A stretch of 64,000 bases of DNA from Pseudomonas sp. RSB 5.4 (GTDB taxonomy: Bacteria; Pseudomonadota; Gammaproteobacteria; Pseudomonadales; Pseudomonadaceae). The stretch spans positions 2,074,501 through 2,138,500 of the forward strand of contig NZ_CP146986.1 of the NCBI RefSeq assembly GCF_037126175.1. The letters run 5' to 3'. Position 1 is the first letter of the stretch; every line of letters starts with the position of its first letter. The notes beneath the pieces were generated by a model. The model was not told the origin of the DNA and searched no databases. It worked only from the letters and a program-made list of their open reading frames with translations. The position numbers were made by a program, and so were the translations under genes. Below, piece by piece: positions 15,898-24,770 of the stretch.

Positions 15898-17625
15898 TCA
15901 CGGTTTACGGCGGTAGATTTCGCGACCGGCGAACCAGGTGTTGAGCACCTGGGTGTCGCGCAGAGCGGCGGGCTCGACCGTGAACACATCGCGGTCGAGG
16001 ACGATCATGTCGGCCTGCTTGCCGGGCTTGAGCGAACCGATCTGGTCTTCAAGGCGCAGCACCTTGGCCGCGTTGAGGGTGTAGGCCTGGAACATGACTT
16101 GGCGGTCGATGTCTTCGGCGGCGTTGAGCACGCCTTTCGGGCCTTTGCGGCTGACGGCCTGATAGATCGCCTTCCACGGCTCCGGGGTAGTGATCGGCCA
16201 GTCGCTGGCACCGGCGATGGTCGCGCCGTTCTTCAACAGCGAGCGCGCCGGATAGGTGTACATGAAGGCCATCGCGCTGACGTAAGGCTTGACCAGGTCC
16301 ATGCTCGACTCATCGGCGGCAGCCCAGAACATCTGCATCGAGGCGATGACATTCAGCGCCTTGAAACGAGCGAACTCCTTGGGATTGACCATTTGCAGGT
16401 GAGTGATCGAATGGGCGATGCCACTCTGACGATCCTTGCGCGCCTGCTCGATGCCGTTAAGCGACGCACGCACCGCGCGGTCACCGATGGCGTGGATGTG
16501 CACCAGCCAGCCGCGCGCATCGGCAGCGCTGACCAGCTCGCCGAAGTGCGCCGGGTCGATCAGCAGCTCACCGGTCTTTTTCGAGTTGCGGTACGGCTCG
16601 AGCATCGCCGCGCTTTGCGCCGGCACTTCGGCCACGCCGTCAGCGAAAATCTTGATCCCCGGCAAGGTCAGATTGCTGACTCCGAGGAACTGTTGGCGCA
16701 CCTTGTCCAGCTCATCGAGGTCGGCCGGTCTGGCCTTGGAATCCGCCATCAACAGCGCCGCGACGTGGGCGGTGAGTTCGCCGTTTTCCGAGAGTTTTTT
16801 GTAGGTCGGCAACACACCGAGCGAGGTGTTGGTAACGTCACTGCCCGGGACTTCGTTGGCGAGCGGGTCCATCCATCCGGTGATCCCCAGGCTCTTGTAA
16901 TAGTTCAACGCCGCGCGCCCAGCGGCCAGCAAGGTGTCAGCGGTCGGCGGCGGCAGCAAGGCCTGCACCGGGTACAGTCCGGCATCGACGAGGAAGCCAT
17001 CCGGGCTGCCGTCGGGGTGATGGCCGATGGTTGCCTGCTCTTCGCCCTTGAGCGTTTTAACTTTCTCTGCCGTGACGCCAGCGCGTTCAAGCATCGCCCG
17101 ATTGGCCCAGCCGGTGTGCAGATCCCAGCCCAGCAGGAGGATCGGCTGGTTCGCCCATTCGCCCTGATTGAAACGCTGCTCGAGGGCGGCGATATCGCTC
17201 CAGTAGGTCGACGGCAACCCGCCGACACTGAGGAAATCTCCACGCTGCGCCTTGCCGTCCTGACGCCATTGGCGCAGGCGTTGTTCCAGTTGATCAAGCG
17301 GCAACAGTTGCCCGTCGAGGTTGGCCTGCAACATCTGCAGACCGCCCTTGATCGTGTGGGAATGCGAGTCGATGAAGCCCGGCATCAGCACTTTGCCGTG
17401 CAGGTCGATCACTTGCGTGGCCAGCGTCTTCAGGCGCATCACCTGCGCATCCGTGCCCACGGCGAGGATCTTGCCGTTCTCCACCGCGACCGCTTGCTGC
17501 AAGGGCTGGCCGGGTTCGGCGGTGTAGACCTTGGCGTCGTGCAGGATCAGATCGGCGGACGCCAGACTTTCCAGTGAGGCACAGGCCAGTGCCGATGACA
17601 CCATCAGGGTCAGTAGCTGCTTCAT
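15898..17625 (-). CDS. Exported amidohydrolase, YtcJ-like metal-dependent hydrolase
   Basis: 575 residues, with a signal peptide MKQLLTLMVSSALACASLESLA. Metal-site motifs: GFIDSHSH (HxH), KIFADGVAE, VHIHAIGDRAV and GASDWPI; the small beta-sandwich closes at the C-terminus (KPGKQADMIVLDRDVF). Such amidohydrolase-3 proteins hydrolyse cyclic or acyl amides. Export is unusual compared with cytoplasmic relatives, and suggests a periplasmic first step before MHS-type uptake. First gene of the minus-strand operon, divergent from a LysR regulator 106 bp away. Confidence 0.88.
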   Translation of the reverse strand: MKQLLTLMVSSALACASLESLASADLILHDAKVYTAEPGQPLQQAVAVENGKILAVGTDAQVMRLKTLATQVIDLHGKVLMPGFIDSHSHTIKGGLQMLQANLDGQLLPLDQLEQRLRQWRQDGKAQRGDFLSVGGLPSTYWSDIAALEQRFNQGEWANQPILLLGWDLHTGWANRAMLERAGVTAEKVKTLKGEEQATIGHHPDGSPDGFLVDAGLYPVQALLPPPTADTLLAAGRAALNYYKSLGITGWMDPLANEVPGSDVTNTSLGVLPTYKKLSENGELTAHVAALLMADSKARPADLDELDKVRQQFLGVSNLTLPGIKIFADGVAEVPAQSAAMLEPYRNSKKTGELLIDPAHFGELVSAADARGWLVHIHAIGDRAVRASLNGIEQARKDRQSGIAHSITHLQMVNPKEFARFKALNVIASMQMFWAAADESSMDLVKPYVSAMAFMYTYPARSLLKNGATIAGASDWPITTPEPWKAIYQAVSRKGPKGVLNAAEDIDRQVMFQAYTLNAAKVLRLEDQIGSLKPGKQADMIVLDRDVFTVEPAALRDTQVLNTWFAGREIYRRKP

Positions 17626-17731
17626 GAGGCTTCTCGTTATTTTTGTTAGGCTGCGAACAAGCCTATCCAAGCCTTGGCGATAACTGAATGCCACCTCGCG
17701 CACAACTTCTGTGCCCAGCAGGAATAGATCA

Positions 17732-18691
17732 ATGGACAAGATGAGTGCTCTGACGATGTTCGTCGCCACCGCCGAACACGGCAATTTCAGCCGCGCCGCC
17801 GAGGTGCTCGGCAAGACTCCGTCAGCGCTGACCAAAGCCGTGGCGCAACTGGAAGACGAGCTCGGCACGCGGCTGTTCGACCGGACGACCAGACGCATGG
17901 CGTTGACCGAGGCCGGACGGATTTATCTGGATGGCGCGCGGCAGGCGCTGATGCAACTGCAACTGGCCTGCGAGGGTGTCGAACAGCTCAGGCACGAATT
18001 GAGCGGCGGCCTGCGCATCACCGCCCCGCCCTCCTTCGCCCCGGCGTTTCTCAACGACGTCTGCTGCCGCTTTCTCGACGCCCACCCACAGGTGCATCTG
18101 GAAGTCGACTTGAGTGACAGCTATGACGATCCGGTGGATGGCGGTTACGATCTGGCGCTGCGTGACGGCCCGATCGATCTGCCGGGCGTGATCGCCCAAC
18201 CCATCGTCGAGAATCAGGTGGTGCTGTGCGCCAGCCCGACGTATCTGGCGCGCAAGGGTCAGGAGGTGTCACTGGACAACTATCAGCAGCACGACTGGCT
18301 GATCTTTCGTCACCCGCTGCTCAACCGGCATTTCTGGTGGGTCAAGCAAGGTGACCGGAGGATTCGCCTGACCCAGCCGAGTCCACGCGTGGCCAGCGAC
18401 AACTACGACTTCCTGCTGGCCTGCCTGCTGAAGGGCCAGGGCCTGCAGTTTCTGCCGCAATGGAGCGCCGCGCCGTATCTGGCTAGCGGCGAACTGGTGG
18501 AAGTGATGCCCGAGTACTGGCGCGAGCCAAGCGCATTCGGCCCGTGGATTTACGTGTTGTACCTGGCCCACCGGCGCAACACGCGCAAGGTCAAAGTGTT
18601 TATCGAATTCTTGAAGGCGCACTGGCGCCCACTGCCACAAGGGACGAATGAAAATGGATCTGCCACAGACATGGCGCCAGCGTTTCGCTGA
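17732..18691 (+). CDS. LysR-family transcriptional regulator
   Basis: 319 residues. Winged HTH at 1-65 (MSALTMFVATAEHGNFSRAAEVLGKTPSALTKAVAQLE), then a substrate-binding domain typical of the CrgA/AaeR-like clade (RITAPPSFAPAFLNDVCCRFLDAHPQVHLEV). ATG 17732 has AGGA eight bases upstream. It is divergent from the amidohydrolase-C45-MHS operon and is its probable regulator. Its last 44 bp overlap the start of an aminoglycoside-phosphotransferase-like gene, so it may also be co-expressed with that. Confidence 0.9.
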   Translation: MDKMSALTMFVATAEHGNFSRAAEVLGKTPSALTKAVAQLEDELGTRLFDRTTRRMALTEAGRIYLDGARQALMQLQLACEGVEQLRHELSGGLRITAPPSFAPAFLNDVCCRFLDAHPQVHLEVDLSDSYDDPVDGGYDLALRDGPIDLPGVIAQPIVENQVVLCASPTYLARKGQEVSLDNYQQHDWLIFRHPLLNRHFWWVKQGDRRIRLTQPSPRVASDNYDFLLACLLKGQGLQFLPQWSAAPYLASGELVEVMPEYWREPSAFGPWIYVLYLAHRRNTRKVKVFIEFLKAHWRPLPQGTNENGSATDMAPAFR

Positions 18692-19424
18692 CACCCGCTA
18701 CGAACAGCAAACCATCGGCGAATCCCGCGCCGATGTGTTCCGCCTGACGCCCGCCGGATCAGCGCCGCTGTTCGTCAAATCGGAGCCGCGTATCAGCTTC
18801 TCCGAATTGCCTGGCGAAGTGCAGCGCCTGCGATGGCTGGCGGAGCAGGATCTGCCGGCGGCGCGCGTGCTCGACAGCGTCGAAGAAAGCGAGCGCTTCT
18901 GGTTGCTGATGACCGCTGTACCGGGACGCGACCTCGCCAGCAGCGAACATCTCACGCCGCAGCAAATCGTCTCGCTGGCGGCGAATGCCTTGCGCACGCT
19001 GCATGCAATCGACATTGAAGACTGCCCATTCGATCATCGCCTCGACGCGAAAATCGACCTGGCCCGCGAGCACCTGTTGGCCGGTTTGATCGACGAAGAG
19101 GATTTCGACGACTCGCGCCTCGGCCAAAGCGCCGAAGCGCTGTTCGAGCAGATGCTGGCCGCACGCCCGGACAGCGAAGACCTGGTGGTGACTCACGGCG
19201 ACGCGTGCCTGCCCAACCTGCTCGCCGACCACGGTCGCTTCAGCGGTTTCGTCGACTGCGGGCGGCTGGGCATTTCCGACCGTTTCCAGGACCTTGCACT
19301 GACAGCCCACAGCATCGCCTACAACCTCGGCGAGCAATGGGTGCCGGCATTTTTCGAGGCTTATGGAGTGCAACCGGATCTGCGAAAAATCGCTTTCTAT
19401 CAGTTGCTCGACGAGTTTTTCTGA
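18648..19424 (+). CDS. APH(3')-type aminoglycoside phosphotransferase-like protein
   Basis: 258 residues, close to the ~264 of APH(3') enzymes. Brenner motif VTHGDACLPN with catalytic Asp185, then the metal-binding motif GFVDCGRLGISDRFQDLAL, and a C-terminus ending FYQLLDEFF as in APH(3')-II. Nucleotide loop LFVKSEPRISFSELPGEVQRLRWLA. It would phosphorylate the 3'-OH of kanamycin-type aminoglycosides; chromosomal homologues are known in Pseudomonas, but resistance level here cannot be predicted. It starts inside the LysR gene (44-bp overlap); ATG 18654 is an alternative start with a better-spaced GGGA. Confidence 0.85.
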   Translation: MKMDLPQTWRQRFADTRYEQQTIGESRADVFRLTPAGSAPLFVKSEPRISFSELPGEVQRLRWLAEQDLPAARVLDSVEESERFWLLMTAVPGRDLASSEHLTPQQIVSLAANALRTLHAIDIEDCPFDHRLDAKIDLAREHLLAGLIDEEDFDDSRLGQSAEALFEQMLAARPDSEDLVVTHGDACLPNLLADHGRFSGFVDCGRLGISDRFQDLALTAHSIAYNLGEQWVPAFFEAYGVQPDLRKIAFYQLLDEFF

Positions 19425-19432
19425 GGCACGCA

Positions 19433-19708
19433 TCAACGATGCGGATGCACCGTCAGCGCTACCAGTTTGATCACAATCGGCCGCACCACGAGGATGCACA
19501 GAAAGGCCACCGGCATTGCCAGCTTGTAAGCGTGCAACGCATTACTCAGGTAGTCGTTATCAATCCCGGAATTGGCGGCGGTGATCACCAGCGACATCAG
19601 GAACGCCATGATCGTCGCCATGTACAACGCAAACACATAGGGTGTCGCCCGCGGCGACAGCTTGCGCCGGCTGAGATACAAGGCATCGGTGGTGGTTCTT
19701 TGATTCAT
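19433..19708 (-). CDS. DUF2798 family small membrane protein
   Basis: 91 residues, two transmembrane helices (YVFALYMATIMAFLMSLVITA and AYKLAMPVAFLCILVVRPIV) joined by a short loop. This arrangement and the RRKLSPRATPYVF lead match DUF2798. Inner membrane, function unknown. It is divergent from a LysR gene (start 19836), the common arrangement for a regulator and its target, and it converges with the APH-like gene. Confidence 0.8.
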   Translation of the reverse strand: MNQRTTTDALYLSRRKLSPRATPYVFALYMATIMAFLMSLVITAANSGIDNDYLSNALHAYKLAMPVAFLCILVVRPIVIKLVALTVHPHR

Positions 19709-19835
19709 AGGGCTTTTCCATCCATTGACAGGGAGTCGGCACCTTAGCAAAGCCCCCCTGCGCGCAACTAGACGGCCCGCCACAGGTACTTTATAAAGCA
19801 CAACTTACGAATCAAACCCATGCGGCGGGACACGG

Positions 19836-20807
19836 ATGAATCTGTTGGCGGCGATTGCCAGTTTTATCAAAGTGGTCGAAGCCGGCTCCATCGTCGGCGC
19901 CGCCAAGACGCTGGGTGTCAGTGCGGCCGCGGTGAGCCAGACCCTCAATCGCCTCGAAACGCACCTCGGTGTTCGCCTGCTGCAACGCACCACCCGCAGC
20001 ATGGCCCTCACCGAAAATGGTGCGCTGTATTACGAAAAGGTCAGACGCATCGCGGCTGATCTGGAGTCGGCGCAAAGTGCGATCGTCAGCGATGAAAGCG
20101 AACTGCAAGGGCGTTTGAGCATCGCCTCCACCAGCGCATTCGGCCGCCACGTCCTGGCGCCGTTACTCGCCAGTTTCGCCGCGCTGCATCCGCGCCTGCT
20201 GGTCGAGCTGTCGACCACCAACGGCAAGATCAATCACATCCAGGACGGCATCGACCTGAGCCTGCGGATCAAGCCGCAACTGGAAGATGGCATCGTCGCG
20301 CGCCGGATTGTTTCCCTGCCCTTTGTCTTCTGCGCCGCTCCCGCCTACCTTGCGCACGCCGGCGTGCCGCAATCACCGCAGGACCTGCAACATCACGCCT
20401 GTCTGGCGTTCCGTTATCCATTGGACGGGCGTTTTCTGCGCTGGGGTTTCCTCCGCAACGGCGAGCGCTACGATGCCCCGATCAACGCCACCGCCATCAG
20501 CGACGACATCGATGTTCTGACGCAAATGGCAGTCAACGGCGCGGGCGTTACGCGCCTGGCCGAATTCGTCGCCGCGCCCTATCTTGAAAGCGGTCAGCTG
20601 GTGCGACTGTTTGAAAATCTCCAGGGGGACGCTCACGCTTATGTCGAACCGATGGACATCTACGCCTGCGTGCAGGAGCGAGCGGCGATGACGCCCAAGG
20701 TCAGAGCCTTCATGGATTATTTGACGGAACACTTGAAGAGGCGCTGGCCGATCGAAGATGCTTTGGCCCCGTCGTTTCACGCGCCCACTGAAAAGGATTT
20801 GCAGTGA
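19836..20807 (+). CDS. LysR-family transcriptional regulator
   Basis: 323 residues. HTH 1-62 (FIKVVEAGSIVGAAKTLGVSAAAVSQTLNRLE), then a CrgA-type effector domain (GRLSIASTSAFGRHVLAPLLASFAALHPRLLVEL). Divergent from the DUF2798 gene, its likely target. Its stop overlaps the GTG start of the GFA-domain gene by four bases (GTGA), so the two are translationally coupled and the regulator may also govern that gene through a shared transcript. Confidence 0.9.
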   Translation: MNLLAAIASFIKVVEAGSIVGAAKTLGVSAAAVSQTLNRLETHLGVRLLQRTTRSMALTENGALYYEKVRRIAADLESAQSAIVSDESELQGRLSIASTSAFGRHVLAPLLASFAALHPRLLVELSTTNGKINHIQDGIDLSLRIKPQLEDGIVARRIVSLPFVFCAAPAYLAHAGVPQSPQDLQHHACLAFRYPLDGRFLRWGFLRNGERYDAPINATAISDDIDVLTQMAVNGAGVTRLAEFVAAPYLESGQLVRLFENLQGDAHAYVEPMDIYACVQERAAMTPKVRAFMDYLTEHLKRRWPIEDALAPSFHAPTEKDLQ

Positions 20808-21610
20808 ACACTCCCCGCTACGCAAAAGGCTATGGTCAGCCCCCCTTATATCTGGCATCGATCAACTCGACTGATTCGATGACCGGCAATCTGGTTTTCG
20901 CCGGCGCTGCGGCCGGAAAAATCCACATGGCGTTCACTTCACACGTCGAACTGATACGCCTGCTCAACGCACTAATGCTTGCGCGTGTACCTTTTGCTGT
21001 CGGAGGCATGTGCCCGGGTCCTGCGGAGGAAGCAGGTTTGCTGATCACCAACGGAGAGCTTGCAGGAACTTATATCGAGCTGTCCTGGACTGGCCCGCAG
21101 GAATGGGTTCTACGCCAGATGACCAACCGCTCTGACCAATGGCAGTTGGAACCTGAGGTCAGCAAGATTGCCAACACGTCATTCGATCCGGAATCGCTAA
21201 AAACCTCTTCTCGGAACTTGCGAGGCAGTTGCCTTTGCGGTGCCGTCAAATACCAGATCAACTCAAATCCAAAAGCGGTTTCTCACTGCCACTGCACGCA
21301 GTGTCGCAAAAGCCATGGAGCCGCATTTGCCAGCTATGGCAGCGTGCTGCGTAAAGACCTTGAATTGTTGGAGGGCACCGAAGACATCAAGTCTTATCCA
21401 TCCTCTGAAGCAGTGTTGCGCCAATTCTGCTCTCACTGCGGCGCTTCGTTGTTCTGGTCACGCATTCAAGGCGAGTTCTCGGAGTGGATCTCAATAGCAC
21501 TGGGAACACTGGATACCGCTTTCACCCCCGATAAACAGCAGCATGTCGAGGTGACATCCAAAGCGTCATGGTATGAAATTCAAGATCACTGGCCACATCG
21601 CGAGCGTTGA
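20804..21610 (+). CDS. Two-part protein: unknown N-terminal region fused to a GFA/CENP-V zinc domain
   Basis: 268 residues from a GTG start. Residues 140-265 form a GFA (glutathione-dependent formaldehyde-activating-like) domain with zinc ligands Cys143 and Cys145 (GSCLCGAVKY), Cys162-164-167 (HCHCTQCRKSHGAAF), and Cys209-212 (FCSHCGASLF). Residues 1-130 are a separate region I cannot assign (VELIRLLNALMLARVPFAVGGMCPGPAEEAGLL...). GFA domains often occur alone at 120-150 residues. Codon use is less GC-rich than in neighbours, hinting at later acquisition. Coupled to the upstream LysR gene. Confidence 0.8.
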   Translation: MNTPRYAKGYGQPPLYLASINSTDSMTGNLVFAGAAAGKIHMAFTSHVELIRLLNALMLARVPFAVGGMCPGPAEEAGLLITNGELAGTYIELSWTGPQEWVLRQMTNRSDQWQLEPEVSKIANTSFDPESLKTSSRNLRGSCLCGAVKYQINSNPKAVSHCHCTQCRKSHGAAFASYGSVLRKDLELLEGTEDIKSYPSSEAVLRQFCSHCGASLFWSRIQGEFSEWISIALGTLDTAFTPDKQQHVEVTSKASWYEIQDHWPHRER

Positions 21611-21694
21611 ACCGTCGATCAGAGTCTCGTTTCCTGCCGCCGCGTCGATCTGCTTAACTGGAACATTGCAACTCCCCACCACAGGAGATCGGCA

Positions 21695-22147
21695 ATGCAG
21701 CTCACAACCCCGTTTGCGGTGTTATTGATGACGACCAGCCTCGCCGGTTGCGCCGGGTCAGCTGGCTCCAGCGTGAACCTGCCGTTGACCGCCACCCGTC
21801 AAAACACCGGGCAGATCGGCAATGTCACGCTGTCCGACTGGGGCCAGCAAACCAACTTCAGCTTCTTCATCAGCGGCGCGCCGAGCGGTGCCTCGCTGCC
21901 CTTGCGCCTCTATGCCTTTATCAACAAGGGCAGTTGCCAGCAGCCGGGACCGGTGGCCTATGCGTTGAACGACAGGGTCAATACCGAACGACAGGCGATT
22001 CGTGGCTGGACGTTTTCCCGGAGCGCGCCGGTGGCCCTGTCGCTATTGCTGTCCGGCGATTACTCCGTGGTAGTGCGCACGGCGGCGACCGATGGCAGCG
22101 TGGATATTTTTTGCGCGGATCTGCGTCAGGGCAGCATCACTAAATAG
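21695..22147 (+). CDS. Putative lipoprotein of unknown function
   Basis: 150 residues. Signal MQLTTPFAVLLMTTSLAGC with lipobox LAG-C at 19. The mature protein is rich in Ser, Thr and Ala and has two Cys (KGSCQQPG, IFCADLR). No family recognised. AGGAG precedes the ATG at 21695. Its last 8 bp overlap the convergent LysR gene. Confidence 0.75.
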   Translation: MQLTTPFAVLLMTTSLAGCAGSAGSSVNLPLTATRQNTGQIGNVTLSDWGQQTNFSFFISGAPSGASLPLRLYAFINKGSCQQPGPVAYALNDRVNTERQAIRGWTFSRSAPVALSLLLSGDYSVVVRTAATDGSVDIFCADLRQGSITK

Positions 22148-23045
22148 CGCCGGGCGAATCATCAGCCCCCTCAAACTGCCGGCTATAGGCGCTCATCTGC
22201 TGGGTGATCCACTCGCGGAAAACCATGGCATTGGTGCTCTGCTCAAAGGGTTGCGGCGATAACAGGCAATAACTCGAGCCGTCGCGAATGAAGCTGAACG
22301 GCGCGATCAATTGGCCGGATTTGAGCTCGTCCTGAACCATCAGAAACGACGCCATGGCAATCCCTTGCCCAGCTAACGCCGCTTGAATGCACAGATAGAA
22401 GTGTTCGTAGTCGACCCGACTGACCTGCACCGTGGTCATGTCGGCCAGTCGAAGCCAGTTATCCCACGCCTGTGGGCGCGTCTTGCTGCGCAGCATGCAG
22501 GCACCGCGCAAATGATCGCTTGCAGGACGACTGGACGGCACGCAGACCGGGCCGATCCACTCCTCACAAAGGGTCACCCCATGCACGGTCTCGTCCCAAT
22601 GAAAATCGTCGCGCCGGATCGCCAGATCAACGCCTGAACGAGCGAAGTCGATGGGCCCGCCGGCCGTCAGCAATTGCACCTGCAACTGTGGGTGTGCGCT
22701 GTGGAAGTAAGGCAAGCGCGGGATCAGCCATTTCATGGCGATGGTCGGCTCGCAGGACACCACCAGCACGTCATCGTGGACTTCGCGTTGCAGACGATAA
22801 ACAGCGCTTTCCAACTGTTCGAACATCGGCGCGGTGACATTGAACAGCAAGCGCCCGGCGTGGTTGAGAAAGATCGCCCGATTGCGCCGCTCGAACAATT
22901 CCACGCCGATCGCCTCCTCCAGCAAGCGCACCTGGCGGCTGACCGCACCGTGGGTAACGTGCAGAAGCTCGGCAGCTTTTACAAAACTCTGGGTCTGGGC
23001 GGCGGTATTGAAGAAGCGAAAGGCAGCCAATGGAGGAAGGTTCAT
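22140..23045 (-). CDS. LysR-family transcriptional regulator, GcvA-like
   Basis: 301 residues. The start MNLPPLAAFRFFNTAAQTQSFVKAAELLHVTHGAVSRQVRLLEEAIGVELFERRNR is characteristic of the GcvA/AmpR clade, followed by the RLLFNVTAPMFEQLE linker helix and an effector domain. Divergent from the LysE exporter gene at 23232, with a 186-bp intergenic region holding both promoters. It likely controls that exporter. Confidence 0.9.
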   Translation of the reverse strand: MNLPPLAAFRFFNTAAQTQSFVKAAELLHVTHGAVSRQVRLLEEAIGVELFERRNRAIFLNHAGRLLFNVTAPMFEQLESAVYRLQREVHDDVLVVSCEPTIAMKWLIPRLPYFHSAHPQLQVQLLTAGGPIDFARSGVDLAIRRDDFHWDETVHGVTLCEEWIGPVCVPSSRPASDHLRGACMLRSKTRPQAWDNWLRLADMTTVQVSRVDYEHFYLCIQAALAGQGIAMASFLMVQDELKSGQLIAPFSFIRDGSSYCLLSPQPFEQSTNAMVFREWITQQMSAYSRQFEGADDSPGAI

Positions 23046-23231
23046 ATAGGCGATGATTTCTCACAGATTTTCGCGACTATAAATCGTTTTTTTTGCCGAA
23101 GACACTTCTCCATCATGGCGCCGCTCGCAGACTCTGGAGTAGATGCGCATCAATGACTGTTGGTCATTGGGCAGATCGAGGCTCGACATCTGTGAATTCA
23201 AGTAGCGCAAATATCGTCAGGGAGAGCAGGA

Positions 23232-23852
23232 ATGAACGAGTTGTTTTTGGTAATCGCCATCACCATTCTGGCTGTGATCAGTCCCGGGCCGGACTTTGCC
23301 ATGGTCACCCGCAACAGTTACGCCTATGGCCGGCGAAGCGGTTTGCTGGCTGCGCTGGGCATTGCCTGCGGCGTGCAGGTTCATGTGTTCTACACCGTGT
23401 TCGGGGTGGCGCTGATCATTACTCAATCGCCGGTGCTGTTCTGGATGATGAAGCTGCTGGGTGCCGGTTACCTGGTCTATCTGGGCATCAAATCCTTCAC
23501 CAATAAATCTGTACTGACATTTACCGAGGCGGGCGCTTGGGCACCCAGTGCCTGGAAGGTGTTCTGCTCAGGCTTTCTGACCAATGCACTGAATCCGAAA
23601 ACCATGCTGTTCGTGGTGGCGGCGTACAGCCAGGTGGTGGAGCCAGGCAGTTCCCTGACAGCAAACTTCGCCTATGGCTTGTTCATGTCGTTCACGCACT
23701 GGGCGTGGTTCAGCCTGGTTGCCCTGTTTTTTTCAACGGATCGATTACGCCGCCGGATGCTGGAAAAACAGCGGCTCATCGACAAGGTGATTGGTACGGC
23801 ACTGATTGGTCTGGCGGCGTGTTTGATGATTCCAGGGGTTGCACAGTCCTGA
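23232..23852 (+). CDS. LysE/RhtB family amino-acid exporter
   Basis: 206 residues, about six transmembrane helices. Family marks are ISPGPDFAMVTRNSYAYGRRSGLLAALGIACG in helix 1-2, KLLGAGYLVYLGIKSF in helix 3, and GFLTNALNPKTMLFVV. Exports amino acids or derivatives such as homoserine lactones; substrate unknown. GGAGAGCAGG lies upstream of ATG 23232. Divergent GcvA-like LysR is the probable regulator. Confidence 0.9.
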   Translation: MNELFLVIAITILAVISPGPDFAMVTRNSYAYGRRSGLLAALGIACGVQVHVFYTVFGVALIITQSPVLFWMMKLLGAGYLVYLGIKSFTNKSVLTFTEAGAWAPSAWKVFCSGFLTNALNPKTMLFVVAAYSQVVEPGSSLTANFAYGLFMSFTHWAWFSLVALFFSTDRLRRRMLEKQRLIDKVIGTALIGLAACLMIPGVAQS

Positions 23853-23926
23853 GGTAGAGCGTTTATGCTGTCGAGTCTGATACCTGCCGAGGTATCTCTC
23901 GGCAAACCCACGATGAGGCCCATTTC

Positions 23927-24766
23927 ATGAGTAAAGCGCCCTACGTACCGCCCAAGGTCTGGAAACACGAAGCCCCTTCCGGCGGCCAGTTCGCCAATAT
24001 CAACCGCCCGATTGCCGGGCCGACCCATGAAAAGACGCTGCCGGTGGGCAAGCATCCGTTGCAGCTGTATTCGCTGGCGACGCCCAACGGCGTGAAGGTG
24101 ACCATCCTCCTGGAAGAATTGCTCGCATCGGGGCATGCTGGTGCCGAGTACGATGCGTGGCTGATCCGCATCAACGAGGGGGATCAGTTCTCCAGCGGTT
24201 TTGTCGAGATCAATCCGAACTCGAAGATTCCGGCGCTGCTCGACCACAGCGTACAGCCGCCGATTCGGGTATTCGAATCCGGTTCGATCCTGCTGTATCT
24301 GGCGGAAAAATTCGGCGCCTTCCTGCCGAAAGATCCCGCCGGCCACACGGAAACCCTGAACTGGCTGTTCTGGCAAATGGGCGCAGCGCCTTATCTGGGC
24401 GGCGGCTTCGGGCACTTCTATGCGTATGCGCCGGAGAAGCTCGAATACCCGATCAACCGCTTCACCATGGAAGCCAAGCGTCAGCTTGATGTGCTTGACC
24501 GGCGCCTTGGCGAGAGCCGCTACCTGGCCGGCGACAGCTACACCATCGCCGACATCGCGGTCTGGCCATGGTACGGGCAGCTGGTGCGCAATAACGTGTA
24601 TTCGGCGGCTGAATTCCTCGCAGCCCAGGAGTACACCCACGTGCAACGCTGGGCAGAAGAAATCGCTCAACGCCCTGCGGTGATCCGTGGCCAGCGCGTC
24701 AATCGCACCTGGGGTGACGAGGCCAGCCAAGTTCCTGAACGGCATCAGGCCAGCGATCTGGATTGA
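23927..24766 (+). CDS. yghU: Glutathione S-transferase YghU (disulfide-bond oxidoreductase)
   Basis: 279 residues. The N-terminal extension YVPPKVWKHEAPSGGQFANINRPIAGPTHEKTLPVGKHPLQLYSLATPNGVKVT is diagnostic of YghU/Ure2p-like Nu-class GSTs, which bind two glutathiones; the thioredoxin-fold half has NPNSKIPAL and ESGSILLYLAEKFGAFLP. Cytoplasmic; reduces disulfides and organic peroxides with glutathione. Single gene, followed at once by a REPIN array. Confidence 0.9.
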   Translation: MSKAPYVPPKVWKHEAPSGGQFANINRPIAGPTHEKTLPVGKHPLQLYSLATPNGVKVTILLEELLASGHAGAEYDAWLIRINEGDQFSSGFVEINPNSKIPALLDHSVQPPIRVFESGSILLYLAEKFGAFLPKDPAGHTETLNWLFWQMGAAPYLGGGFGHFYAYAPEKLEYPINRFTMEAKRQLDVLDRRLGESRYLAGDSYTIADIAVWPWYGQLVRNNVYSAAEFLAAQEYTHVQRWAEEIAQRPAVIRGQRVNRTWGDEASQVPERHQASDLD

Positions 24767-24770
24767 CGCC

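Noticed and set aside
16099..17577. A 492-codon plus-strand frame antisense to the amidohydrolase
   Set aside because: The minus strand has the signal peptide and all metal-binding motifs; the plus frame has no ribosome site or family likeness.
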